Below, piece by piece: positions 50,039 through 58,409 of a DNA stretch of 64,000 bases. The stretch comes from Autumnicola tepida (GTDB lineage: Bacteria; Bacteroidota; Bacteroidia; Flavobacteriales; Flavobacteriaceae): assembly GCF_031846485.1 (NCBI RefSeq), contig NZ_JAVRHQ010000001.1, positions 496,001-560,000 of the forward strand, written 5' to 3'. A program made the position numbers and the translations under genes. Every line of letters starts with the position of its first letter. Position 1 is the stretch's first letter. The notes below the pieces were generated by a model that searched no databases, was not told where the DNA came from, and worked only from the letters and a program-made list of their open reading frames with translations.

Positions 50039-50071
50039 AGACCTCACAGGTTTCAAAAACCTGTGAGGTCT
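50039..50071. repeat. Perfect 15-bp inverted repeat between tRNA-Gly and rho
   Basis: AGACCTCACAGGTTT - CAA - AAACCTGTGAGGTCT: 15-bp arms with a 3-nt loop and no T-run, so it is not a classic terminator. Its core (ACCTCACAG/CTGTGAGGT) also forms the stem of the aspC terminator at 8269-8302. Confidence 0.85.
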
Positions 50072-50084
50072 ACTTCTTAAGCAT

Positions 50085-50113
50085 AAAAAAACCGGACATT
50101 GCTGCCCGGTTTG
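50085..50113 (-). terminator. Terminator after rho
   Basis: Stem AAACCGG / CCGGTTT with a 10-nt loop and, on the minus strand, a T-run, 22 bp beyond the rho stop codon. Confidence 0.8.
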
Positions 50114-50134
50114 AAGTCTGTAACAAGTTATTTC

Positions 50135-51856
50135 TTAACCGTTCATGGAGATTAAGAACTCTTCGTTATTTTGGGTTTGTTTCACCCTGTCATTTATAAA
50201 TTCCATAGCTTCTATCGGGTTCATATCAGCAAGATATTTACGCAATACCCACATACGCTGGATGGTTGCTTCATCTAATAAAAGATCATCACGACGCGTG
50301 CTTGAAGAAATAAGGTCGATGGCAGGGAAAATTCTCCTGTTGGAAATCCTTCTGTCCAGCTGAAGTTCCATGTTACCTGTTCCTTTAAATTCTTCAAAGA
50401 TTACTTCATCCATCTTAGAACCGGTTTCGGTAAGCGCAGTGGCAATAATTGATAGCGATCCGCCGTTTTCAATATTACGGGCAGCGCCAAAGAAACGTTT
50501 AGGTTTATGTAGGGCATTGGCATCCACACCACCACTCAATACCTTACCGCTGGCAGGTTGTACAGTATTGTAAGCCCTGGCAAGCCTCGTAATGGAATCC
50601 AGTAGGATCACCACATCATGGCCACATTCCACAAGTCTTTTTGCTTTTTCCAGTACGATATTGGCAACCCTTACATGCTCATGCGCTTCCTTGTCGAAAG
50701 TAGAGGCAACCACCTCGCCTTTTACATTACGCTGCATATCGGTCACCTCTTCAGGGCGTTCGTCAATTAACAGGACGATCTGGTAAACTTCAGGATGGTT
50801 CGCGGCAATAGCATTGGCGATATCCTTCAGCAACATGGTTTTACCTGTTTTAGGCTGGGAAACAATCATCCCCCGCTGTCCTTTTCCGATAGGGGAGAAC
50901 AGGTCCATGATTCTGGTGGAAATACTGCTTTGTTTTTCAGCGATATTGAATTTTTCCTTAGGGAAAAGTGGGGTAAGATGCTCAAAGGATACACGGTCCC
51001 GCACCACCTGTGGATCTAAACCATTAATTTTGCTGATTTTTATAAGCGGAAAATATTTTTCTCCCTCTTTTGGAGGACGAATCTGCCCTAAAACAGTATC
51101 TCCTGTTTTTAATCCGAACAGCCTGATTTGTGATTGCGATACGTAAATATCATCAGGAGAGGTAAGGTAGTTGTAATCTGAAGATCTCAGGAACCCATAA
51201 TTGTCCTGCATGATATCCAAAACCCCTTCACTTTCTATAATAGCGTCAAATTCATAATCGGGTTCACGGTAGCGGTTTCTGTTATCGCGGTTCCCACTGT
51301 TTTTGTTGGAGTTGCTATTATTGTTGTTACTGTCGCGGTTACCGTTTCCGTTATTATTGTTGTTGTCTTTCTTGCCTCTGTTATCTTTTTTATTGTCGCG
51401 GCTCTCCCTTGGATTGTTGTTGTTTTTAGATGAATTATCATCTTTATTATCCCGCGGAGCATTGTTTTGAGGACGGCCTTTGGTACCAGTTTTTTCTGGT
51501 TTTCCCTTTTTAGGCGTGCCTGCATCTTTGCTGCCAGAATCTTTGGTTTCTTCAGGTTTTGAAGAATCTTCCTTAGTCGGGGAAGGTTTCTTGCCGCTGC
51601 CTATTTTTCCTCCCTTACTTCTTTTGGGCTTGTTTTCTGATGCTGATGCCGGTGCTGAAGAAGGAGACGATGCTTCCTGTTCAGGCTCGTCAGTTAATGC
51701 TTCTTTTACTTTTTTGGGATTTGAAGCCTGATAATCCAGAATCTGGTAAACCAAATCTAATTTTTTAAGACTTCTAAACTTTGGTACGTTTAAAGTTTTA
51801 GCTATCTCCTGAAGCTCAGGAAGTTTCTTAGCTTTTAATTCTGAAATTTCAAACAT
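50135..51856 (-). CDS. rho: Transcription termination factor Rho with long disordered insertion
   Basis: The 573-residue RNA-dependent ATPase releases transcripts. The layout is an N-terminal Rho_N helical domain (MFEISELKAKKLPELQEIAK, to about residue 50), then a disordered Asn/Asp/Arg/Lys-Gly-rich stretch of about 145 residues (60-205). The cold-shock RNA-binding domain follows (GVLDIMQDNYGFLRSSDYNY), then the ATPase with Walker A SQPKTGKTMLLK, Walker B region VILLDSITRLARAY, IDERPEEVTDMQR and the Q/R-loop segments. The insertion is characteristic of Bacteroidota Rho. It is divergent from a DUF4293 gene and ends in a hairpin. Confidence 0.97.
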   Translation of the reverse strand: MFEISELKAKKLPELQEIAKTLNVPKFRSLKKLDLVYQILDYQASNPKKVKEALTDEPEQEASSPSSAPASASENKPKRSKGGKIGSGKKPSPTKEDSSKPEETKDSGSKDAGTPKKGKPEKTGTKGRPQNNAPRDNKDDNSSKNNNNPRESRDNKKDNRGKKDNNNNNGNGNRDSNNNNSNSNKNSGNRDNRNRYREPDYEFDAIIESEGVLDIMQDNYGFLRSSDYNYLTSPDDIYVSQSQIRLFGLKTGDTVLGQIRPPKEGEKYFPLIKISKINGLDPQVVRDRVSFEHLTPLFPKEKFNIAEKQSSISTRIMDLFSPIGKGQRGMIVSQPKTGKTMLLKDIANAIAANHPEVYQIVLLIDERPEEVTDMQRNVKGEVVASTFDKEAHEHVRVANIVLEKAKRLVECGHDVVILLDSITRLARAYNTVQPASGKVLSGGVDANALHKPKRFFGAARNIENGGSLSIIATALTETGSKMDEVIFEEFKGTGNMELQLDRRISNRRIFPAIDLISSSTRRDDLLLDEATIQRMWVLRKYLADMNPIEAMEFINDRVKQTQNNEEFLISMNG

Positions 51857-52020
51857 GAATAATTTTGAATAAGTTTTTGTTTGGATTGTTTATAACTTCT
51901 CAGGGAAGAGTCGAAAAATTTTGGAGTCTTAAGTAACCTGTTTTGAATTGGTTACGAAATGTTCCTGCAATAATACGACTTTATTTTAATTTTTAAACAG
52001 GTTTTCTGAAAAGAATCTTT

Positions 52021-52028
52021 TATTTTTG
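52021..52028 (+). promoter_or_regulatory. -7 element TATTTTTG upstream of the DUF4293 gene
   Basis: Exact TAnnTTTG match 22 bp before the ATG at 52051, inside the rho/DUF4293 divergent gap. The -33 box is not clear. Confidence 0.45.
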
Positions 52029-52050
52029 TGAGCCAATTTTAAAAAAAATC

Positions 52051-52461
52051 ATGCTACAACGCATACAAACAATCTATCTGTTACTGGCAGCTATTACCAG
52101 TGCCGGTTTGATTTTTCTTTTATATCTTTGGGAAAATTCCAGTGGGGAAACCGTTTATGCTGAAGATGTTTTAATGGTCTTTATCATGTTCCTTTCCTCT
52201 GCGGCATTGTCCCTGGTAAGTATTTTTATGTATAAAAACAGGAAGCTCCAGTTTGTACTGGGCCGGCTGAATATAATATTAAACTTTTTTTTACTAGGAG
52301 TGTTTGTTTATTGGTCGCTAAGCATACCTGGAGAGATGGATATCTCAGAGAAAGGTATTGGGATGCTTCTTCCAATTGTTTCTATCGTTTTTTTAGTGCT
52401 GGCCAACAGGGCCATAAAAAAGGACGAAGATCTCGTAAAATCTGTCGACCGATTACGATAA
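52051..52461 (+). CDS. DUF4293 membrane protein
   Basis: The 136-residue protein has the family-typical start MLQRIQTIYLLLAAITSAG and four membrane helices: residues 8-25, 44-61 (VFIMFLSSAALSLVSIFMY), 70-92 and 105-122. The ending is charged (AIKKDEDLVKSVDRLR). DUF4293 proteins occur in Bacteroidota and, as I recall, commonly sit beside rho as here; no function is known. It is followed by a strong hairpin. Confidence 0.88.
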   Translation: MLQRIQTIYLLLAAITSAGLIFLLYLWENSSGETVYAEDVLMVFIMFLSSAALSLVSIFMYKNRKLQFVLGRLNIILNFFLLGVFVYWSLSIPGEMDISEKGIGMLLPIVSIVFLVLANRAIKKDEDLVKSVDRLR

Positions 52462-52489
52462 GCCTATCATCTTAGTAGTATTAGTGCGT

Positions 52490-52523
52490 GAAAACCCGGA
52501 GGTGCCACCTTCGGGTTTTTTTG
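52490..52523 (+). terminator. Terminator after the DUF4293 gene
   Basis: AAAACCCGGAGGT / ACCTTCGGGTTTT stem with a 3-nt loop and a T-run. Confidence 0.88.
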
Positions 52524-52556
52524 TGCCCAATTTTAAATTTCTTCTGAAGAAAATTT

Positions 52557-53045
52557 TTATTTCAGCTTAATAACTTCAAGATCAGAGATAGAATCGCCGT
52601 CTATTTTAAACCTTAGCATGGTGCGTTCTTTATGAAAACCCTGTTTGCCCGCCGCGCCCGGGTTCATATGCAACAACCCCAGATCTTTGTCATTCATCAC
52701 CTTCAGAATATGAGAGTGCCCGGAAATAAACAGTTTCGGCGGATTTCTCCTGATTTCTTCTTTAACGGCAGGGGAATATTTTTTTGGATAACCGCCAATA
52801 TGGGTAATCCAAACATCCACGCCTTCACACATAAACCGCTGGTTTAATGGGAACTCTTTACGAATTTCGGCATTATCAATATTGCCATAAACCGCAATTA
52901 CCGGCTTTAGTTCCTTTAATTTATCTGTAATTCCCGGATTTCCGATATCGCCGGCGTGCCATATTTCATCTGCCTCCCCGGCGTAGTGCAGGATCCTGTC
53001 GTCTATATAATTGTGGGTGTCGCTGAGTAAAAGTATTTTCTTCAA
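52557..53045 (-). CDS. YfcE/MJ0936-type metallophosphodiesterase
   Basis: The 162-residue calcineurin-like phosphoesterase has all metal-site motifs: LLSDTHNY (Asp, His), EIWHAGDIGNPG (Asp), AVYGNIDN (Asn), WITHIGGYP (His) and FISGHSHIL (His-x-His), then GLLHMNPGAAG. The YfcE/MJ0936 group hydrolyses phosphodiesters in vitro with manganese; the cellular substrate is not known. Single gene, convergent with DUF4293 and divergent from truA. Confidence 0.92.
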   Translation of the reverse strand: MKKILLLSDTHNYIDDRILHYAGEADEIWHAGDIGNPGITDKLKELKPVIAVYGNIDNAEIRKEFPLNQRFMCEGVDVWITHIGGYPKKYSPAVKEEIRRNPPKLFISGHSHILKVMNDKDLGLLHMNPGAAGKQGFHKERTMLRFKIDGDSISDLEVIKLK

Positions 53046-53118
53046 AATGCTGAATTTAAATTATCAGATTGGTTAAAAACCTAAGGCGGTGGAGAATTAC
53101 GGCTTGTAATAATTGCCT

Positions 53119-53126
53119 TATCTTTG
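53119..53126 (+). promoter_or_regulatory. -7 element TATCTTTG upstream of truA
   Basis: Exact TAnnTTTG match. It covers the first in-frame TTG (53124), so translation must begin further on; this favours the TTG at 53160. Confidence 0.5.
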
Positions 53127-53159
53127 CACTTCGCAAATGTAAAAAATTATCTTTTCAGG

Positions 53160-53903
53160 TTGAGGTATTTCTTGGAACTGGCTTATTTGGGAACGGCATA
53201 TCATGGCTGGCAAAAACAGCCTGATGCTGTTTCTGTACAGGAAAAAATAGAGCAGGTTTTATCCCGTTTGCTTCAAAAAAAAATCGAAATTGTAGGAGCG
53301 GGAAGAACCGATGCCGGCGTGCATGCAAAACAGTTATTTGCTCATTTTGATACCGAAGAATTTCTTGATGAAGAAGAAATGCTTTATAAAATGAATTCAA
53401 TGCTGCCTAAAGATATAGCTATCAGCCGTATTTTAAGGGTAAAGAATAATACGCACGCCCGCTTTGATGCTTTGAGCAGGAGTTATGAGTATTGTATTGT
53501 TCAGGAAAAAGATCCTTTTCTAATCAATAAGGCATATTATCTCAAGCAGCACCTGAATGTTGATAAAATGAATGAAGCGGCGCAGATTTTGAAGAATTAT
53601 AGAAACTTTAAATGCTTTTCAAAATCCAGAACCGATGTAAAGACTTATAATTGTATAATTGAATCTGCCGAATGGAAAAGGAAAGGCGAATTGTTGGTTT
53701 TCCACATTACCGCCGACAGATTCCTGAGAAACATGGTGCGTGCGATTGTTGGCACCTTGTTGCAGATTGGGCAGGGAAAAAATTCCGTAGAAAATCTTCA
53801 TGATATCATAAAAAGTGAGGATAGGGGAATGGCAGGCGCCTCGGTGCCTGCGCATGGTTTGTTCTTAACCCAGATTAAGTATCCAAAAATTGAAGTAGAT
53901 TAA
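53160..53903 (+). CDS. truA: tRNA pseudouridine synthase A
   Basis: TruA converts U38-40 of tRNAs to pseudouridine. The catalytic Asp is in GAGRTDAGVHAKQLFAHF; other markers are ELAYLGTAYHGWQKQP at the N-terminus, RFDALSRSYEYCI and FLRNMVRAIVGTLLQIGQGK. The TTG start at 53160 gives 247 residues. The frame also opens at a TTG at 53124, but that codon lies within the -7 promoter element. The stop codon overlaps the next gene's ATG by one base (TAATG), so the exporter gene is coupled to it. Confidence 0.93.
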   Translation: MRYFLELAYLGTAYHGWQKQPDAVSVQEKIEQVLSRLLQKKIEIVGAGRTDAGVHAKQLFAHFDTEEFLDEEEMLYKMNSMLPKDIAISRILRVKNNTHARFDALSRSYEYCIVQEKDPFLINKAYYLKQHLNVDKMNEAAQILKNYRNFKCFSKSRTDVKTYNCIIESAEWKRKGELLVFHITADRFLRNMVRAIVGTLLQIGQGKNSVENLHDIIKSEDRGMAGASVPAHGLFLTQIKYPKIEVD

Positions 53904-55669
53904 TGGCGTCAAATACAGGAAGTGCATTCGATTTTAATTTGTTTAAGCGGTTGCTTAAATATACCAATCCCTACAAGAAAACCTTTTATTTTGTAGCGGT
54001 TGCGGCCATTTTGCTTTCTGTGGCCTCTGTGCTGCGGCCGTATTTGCTTAAAATCACAATAGACGAGGCCATAGTGCCGCAGGATTATAACGAGCTTACT
54101 TTTTACATCCTGTTAATGGGCGGTGTCTTGATTGCTGAAGTGGTTTTTCAGTTCAGCTTTATTTATTTTGCCAACTGGCTGGGGCAGGAAGTGGTGCGGG
54201 ACCTGCGGGTAAATTTATTTCAGCATATGCTTCAGTTTAAAATGAAGTATTTTGATAGATCTGCCGTGGGCCGGCTGGTAACCCGTGCAGTAAGTGATAT
54301 TGAGACGATTGCCAGCATTTTTAGCCAGGGCCTTTTCATGATTATTAGTGACCTGCTTAAAATGCTGGTGGTGCTGGGGCTTATGTTTTACCAAAGCTGG
54401 TCGCTTACCTTGCTGGTACTTACCGTACTGCCTTTTATTATTTATGCCACAAGAGTTTTTCAGAAGAAAATGAAAATTGCTTTTGAAGAAGTGCGTACCC
54501 AGGTGGCCAATCTTAACACCTTTGTGCAGGAGCGCATTACGGGAATGAAGATCGTGCAGCTTTTTACCCGCGAAAAAGAGGAATATAGTAATTTTAAGGA
54601 AATTAATGACAAGCATAGAAAAGCCTGGGTAAAAACTGTGTGGTATAACTCCATTTTCTTCCCTATTGCTGAAATGTCTACCTCCATTACCATTGGCCTT
54701 ATCGTTTGGTTTGGCGGACTTCGGGTTATAGAAGGCGATGGCCTTACCTTAGGAGTTATCGTAATGTTTATTGAGTTATCGCAGATGCTCTTCAAACCGT
54801 TGCGCCAGATTGCTGATAAGTTCAATACCCTGCAAATGGGAATGGTAGCGGCCAACCGCGTATTTGGTATTCTGGATACCAGGTCTTCCATAGCAGATGA
54901 AGGAAAAATAGAAATACAGGACCTTAAGGGAGAGATAGAATTTAAAGAAGTCCGTTTTGCCTACGTAGATGACGAAGAGGTCTTAAAAGGAGTTTCCTTT
55001 AAAGCCAATGCCGGCGAAACTGTGGCGATTGTTGGAGCGACTGGTGCAGGAAAATCTACCATCATTAACCTGCTTAACCGTTTTTATGAAATTAACGGCG
55101 GTGAGATTTGTGTGGACGGCATGAATATTAAAGATATTAAGCTGAAATCCCTAAGAGCGCAAATTGCGGTGGTGCTTCAAAACGTTTTTTTATTTGCTGA
55201 TACTATCATGAATAATATCACGCTGGAAAATCCCGGAATTTCTGAAGAAGACGTGTTAAATGCGGCAAAGCAGATTGGAGTACACGAATTTATAGAAACT
55301 CTACCTAATGGTTACCATTACAATGTGAAGGAGCGGGGAGCGATGCTTTCTTCCGGTCAGCGGCAGTTAATATCATTTTTGAGGGCCTATGTAAGCAATC
55401 CTAGCATCCTGGTGCTGGATGAGGCCACTTCTTCGGTAGATTCTTACAGCGAACAGTTAATCCAGGAAGCGACCGATAAAATTACGGAAGGAAGAACTTC
55501 TATCGTAATCGCCCACAGGCTCGCCACCATCAAAAAAGCTGATAAGATTATGGTGATGGAAGCCGGGGAAATTGTTGAAATTGGTACGCACCAGGAGCTG
55601 CTTCAGAAGGAGAACGGGTACTACAAAAACCTTTATGAAGTGCAGTTTAAGGCAGAAGAAGCGGTTTAA
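53903..55669 (+). CDS. ABC exporter, fused permease and ATPase (MsbA/MdlB-like)
   Basis: The 588-residue half-transporter has six membrane helices in the first 320 residues, then a nucleotide-binding domain with Walker A VGATGAGKSTIINLLNRF (about residue 380), Q-loop VVLQNVFLFADT, the signature MLSSGQRQLISF, Walker B SILVLDEATSSVD and the H-loop IVIAHRLATI. It functions as a dimer in the inner membrane. The MsbA/MdlB group carries lipids or drugs outward; the true substrate cannot be told. Coupled to truA; a glycosyltransferase gene follows after 57 bp. Confidence 0.92.
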   Translation: MASNTGSAFDFNLFKRLLKYTNPYKKTFYFVAVAAILLSVASVLRPYLLKITIDEAIVPQDYNELTFYILLMGGVLIAEVVFQFSFIYFANWLGQEVVRDLRVNLFQHMLQFKMKYFDRSAVGRLVTRAVSDIETIASIFSQGLFMIISDLLKMLVVLGLMFYQSWSLTLLVLTVLPFIIYATRVFQKKMKIAFEEVRTQVANLNTFVQERITGMKIVQLFTREKEEYSNFKEINDKHRKAWVKTVWYNSIFFPIAEMSTSITIGLIVWFGGLRVIEGDGLTLGVIVMFIELSQMLFKPLRQIADKFNTLQMGMVAANRVFGILDTRSSIADEGKIEIQDLKGEIEFKEVRFAYVDDEEVLKGVSFKANAGETVAIVGATGAGKSTIINLLNRFYEINGGEICVDGMNIKDIKLKSLRAQIAVVLQNVFLFADTIMNNITLENPGISEEDVLNAAKQIGVHEFIETLPNGYHYNVKERGAMLSSGQRQLISFLRAYVSNPSILVLDEATSSVDSYSEQLIQEATDKITEGRTSIVIAHRLATIKKADKIMVMEAGEIVEIGTHQELLQKENGYYKNLYEVQFKAEEAV

Positions 55670-55726
55670 GCATTTCCTTCAAAAGGATTAAAACGGCGGA
55701 GAAGTTTAAAATTTTAGGATAAGTAC

Positions 55727-56590
55727 ATGAAAGAAATTCAGGTTGGGTTTTTAATGTCTTATGATTATAAGTTGCTGAAGAATTCGATTCCCCCGGTTTA
55801 TAATGAAGCAGATGGCATTACCATTGCGCTGGATGAGAATCTAACCACCTGGTCTGGAGAAAAATTTGAGGTTCATGAGAGTTTTTTTACCTGGCTAAAG
55901 TCTTTTGACAGAGAGCACAAGATTAGCATATACAGGGATAATTTTTATGATCCCGGCCTTAATGCCATGGAAAACGAGGTGAAGGAAAGAAAAATGCTCG
56001 CCGCAAAAATGGGAGTGGGAAACTGGCTCATTCAGCTGGATAGTGATGAATATTTTATTGATTTTAAAAGTTTTGCCGGGGAACTTAAGAAGAGAAATAA
56101 ATATTTAGATGCGCCGGGGAAAAATCAAATTCAGATAGCCGGGTATTATATCAATTTATATAAATACACAGACGAGGGTATTTTGCATGTTTCACAACCG
56201 CGAAATCAAAAATTCGCCACTAATTATCCCGCTTATGTAACCGGCAGGAATACCAGACAGCGGGTAATCTACGTTCCTCATATTGTACTACACGAATGTT
56301 TGTCGCGCAGCGAAAAAGAGATCAGGACCAAATTTTCTAATTGGGGGCATTCCCATCAGATAAATGCTGAAAAATTTCTGAAAAAATGGCGAAGCATTAA
56401 TCAGTATAACTACAAAGAGTTTAAAAACCTGTTTTATCTGGAACCTGAAAAATGGAAAGAACTGAGTTATGTTAAAGGAAAAACTCTTGCTGAAATTTCG
56501 AAAAACCTGGACTATGGTAAATTAATGCCTTCAAGAATATACCTGGCTATTAAAAATACAGAGGAATGGGTGAAGTTTCTTTTCAGGTGA
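55727..56590 (+). CDS. Glycosyltransferase family 2-like protein
   Basis: The 287-residue protein has a GT-A-like N-terminal half: MKEIQVGFLMSYDYKLLKNS, YNEADGITIALDENLTTWSG, and a DxD-like metal site in WLIQLDSDEYFIDF (about residue 105). The C-terminal half has HIVLHECLSRSEKEIRTKFS and NWGHSHQIN, features of GT2-like enzymes of Bacteroidota. The donor and acceptor are unknown. It follows the ABC exporter in the same direction, so glycan or lipid export is a reasonable guess. Confidence 0.8.
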   Translation: MKEIQVGFLMSYDYKLLKNSIPPVYNEADGITIALDENLTTWSGEKFEVHESFFTWLKSFDREHKISIYRDNFYDPGLNAMENEVKERKMLAAKMGVGNWLIQLDSDEYFIDFKSFAGELKKRNKYLDAPGKNQIQIAGYYINLYKYTDEGILHVSQPRNQKFATNYPAYVTGRNTRQRVIYVPHIVLHECLSRSEKEIRTKFSNWGHSHQINAEKFLKKWRSINQYNYKEFKNLFYLEPEKWKELSYVKGKTLAEISKNLDYGKLMPSRIYLAIKNTEEWVKFLFR

Positions 56591-56682
56591 TTATTTGTAA
56601 AGTTTTCAGTAATGAATTAGAAGTTCGTTTTAAAGTTTTCTGTTTCCGCAGAATATGCTCCCGTTTTCCACTTTTCACCAGA

Positions 56683-57456
56683 TTAAGAAAGATCTTCCTT
56701 TAACCTTTCGATCAACTCTTCGTTGGTTTCAAACATCACAAACTCCCCGTCTTTAATATAGGAAATCTGGCCGGTTTCCTCGCTTACCACCAGGGCAAGG
56801 GCATCGGTTTTCTCGGTAATTCCCACTGCTGCCCGGTGCCGTAAACCAAAGCGTAAGGGGATAGACCTGTCGTTGGAAACCGGAAGGATTACCCGTGTTG
56901 CGGTTATCTTATTGTCTTCAATAACAATGGCTCCATCGTGCAGCGTGCTGTTCTTGTAGAAGATAGACTGGATGATGGGCTGGTTAAGTTCGATGTTCAT
57001 CTCGTCTCCCGAGTTCTTAACAAAATCAAGTTTAGTGCTTTTTTGTATAACCATTAAGGCGCCGGTAAGGGTTTTGCCCATGGCTTCACAGGCTTTTACG
57101 ATGGCTTCCACATTGGTTTTTGTTTCGTCCTCTTCCCGGGAAAAGCGCCAGTGCCGGAACAGCCTGTTGTTATGGGTAAAATTCGTGGAGCCTATCATCA
57201 GCAAAAATTTCCTTATTTCCTGCTGGAAAACCACGATTAGAGCAAACATTCCAACCCCGATAAATTCCCCAAGCACATTGCTTAAAAGCTCCATTTGAAG
57301 AAGCCTGGTGAGCCACCATGCTACGTAGATAATAACAATCCCAAGGAAAATATTAACCGCCACGGTCCCTCTAACCAACTTGTATAAATAATAGAGTAGA
57401 AGCGCGACAAAAACAATATCTACTATATCGAGAATACGAAGATCAAGAATGTCCAA
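56683..57456 (-). CDS. cdaA: Diadenylate cyclase CdaA
   Basis: 257 residues from the TTG at 57456 (LDILDLRILDIVDIV). A longer frame to 57585 would overlap folP by 91 bp and lacks family similarity. Three N-terminal membrane helices lead into a DAC domain with the catalytic STLHDGAIVIEDNKI (DGA motif) and PLRFGLRHRAAVGITEKTD (RHR motif), which together condense two ATP into c-di-AMP. The folP-cdaA pairing, with 38 bp between them, is as I recall common in Bacteroidota. c-di-AMP governs potassium and osmolyte transport and cell-wall turnover in other phyla. Confidence 0.94.
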   Translation of the reverse strand: MDILDLRILDIVDIVFVALLLYYLYKLVRGTVAVNIFLGIVIIYVAWWLTRLLQMELLSNVLGEFIGVGMFALIVVFQQEIRKFLLMIGSTNFTHNNRLFRHWRFSREEDETKTNVEAIVKACEAMGKTLTGALMVIQKSTKLDFVKNSGDEMNIELNQPIIQSIFYKNSTLHDGAIVIEDNKITATRVILPVSNDRSIPLRFGLRHRAAVGITEKTDALALVVSEETGQISYIKDGEFVMFETNEELIERLKEDLS

Positions 57457-57494
57457 TTTTGCTTTGGGTTTTTGTAAAAATAGGAAATATACAG

Positions 57495-58319
57495 CTACTT
57501 TTTCATCTGTGATACTAATTTCACACATTCCACCGCTTCTTTCACATCGTGCACCCGTAAAATGTTTGCGCCTTTTTGCAGGCAAATGGTATTTAAAATG
57601 CTGGTGCCGTTAAGCGCATTTTCAGCAGTGGTGTTTAAGGTTTTGTAGATAAGCGATTTTCGGGAAATCCCGGTCAAAACCGGCAATTCGAGCATCTGGA
57701 AAATTTCCAGCTTATTTAGAAGTTCAAAGTTCTGGGTGATATTTTTGGCAAAGCCGAAGCCGGGATCAATAATAAGGTCGTTAATACCGGCTTCTCTGAC
57801 CTGCTTCACTTTTTCAGAGAAATAATAAAGGATCTCCTGCAGCATATTTTTGTACTGATTTTGCTCTTTCATGTTTTGCGGCGTCCCCTTCATATGCATC
57901 ATGATATAAGGCACCTGATATTTGGCAATTATCGGTATCATTTTTTTATCAAGATTACCGGCAGAAATATCATTAATTATGTGAGCTCCGGTGGCGATGC
58001 TTTCTTCAGCTACTTTACTGCGGAAGGTGTCTATGGAAAGCAGGGCGTTAGGGAAATACTGCAGCAGCAGCTCCACCACCGGCACGACTCTTTTCAATTC
58101 GGTTTCTACTGAAATATTTTCTGCCTGTGGCCTGCTGCTGTACCCGCCAATATCAAGAAAATCGGCGCCGTCTTCCAGCATTTTTTCAGCTTTGCTTAAA
58201 ACAGCGTCTTTCTCTGCTGTTCTGCTTCCGGAGAAAAAAGAATCGGGGGTAATATTAAGGATACCCATAACCTTGGGTTGTGAAAGATCTATAAGTTTTC
58301 CGGCGCAGTTTATGGTCAT
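57495..58319 (-). CDS. folP: Dihydropteroate synthase
   Basis: The 274-residue TIM-barrel enzyme joins p-aminobenzoate to dihydropterin pyrophosphate in folate synthesis and is the sulfonamide target. Motifs in order: VMGILNITPDSFFSGS, DFLDIGGYSSRP, LLSIDTFRSKVA, IINDISAGN, LIIDPGFGFAKN, VLTGISRKSLIY and NILRVHDVKEAV. Length is normal. It is first in the folP-cdaA operon. Confidence 0.97.
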   Translation of the reverse strand: MTINCAGKLIDLSQPKVMGILNITPDSFFSGSRTAEKDAVLSKAEKMLEDGADFLDIGGYSSRPQAENISVETELKRVVPVVELLLQYFPNALLSIDTFRSKVAEESIATGAHIINDISAGNLDKKMIPIIAKYQVPYIMMHMKGTPQNMKEQNQYKNMLQEILYYFSEKVKQVREAGINDLIIDPGFGFAKNITQNFELLNKLEIFQMLELPVLTGISRKSLIYKTLNTTAENALNGTSILNTICLQKGANILRVHDVKEAVECVKLVSQMKK

Positions 58320-58409
58320 TTTCTTATTTTTAGCCTGTTTTTAAGTCAGAAGAAAGCTTTGACTAATTGGAATATTTGGCCGAAATTTACGCAAATTACT
58401 ACTTTTTTT

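Noticed and set aside
57457..57585. Longer N-terminus for CdaA
   Set aside because: It would overlap folP by 91 bp and does not resemble CdaA; the TTG at 57456 fits the family.
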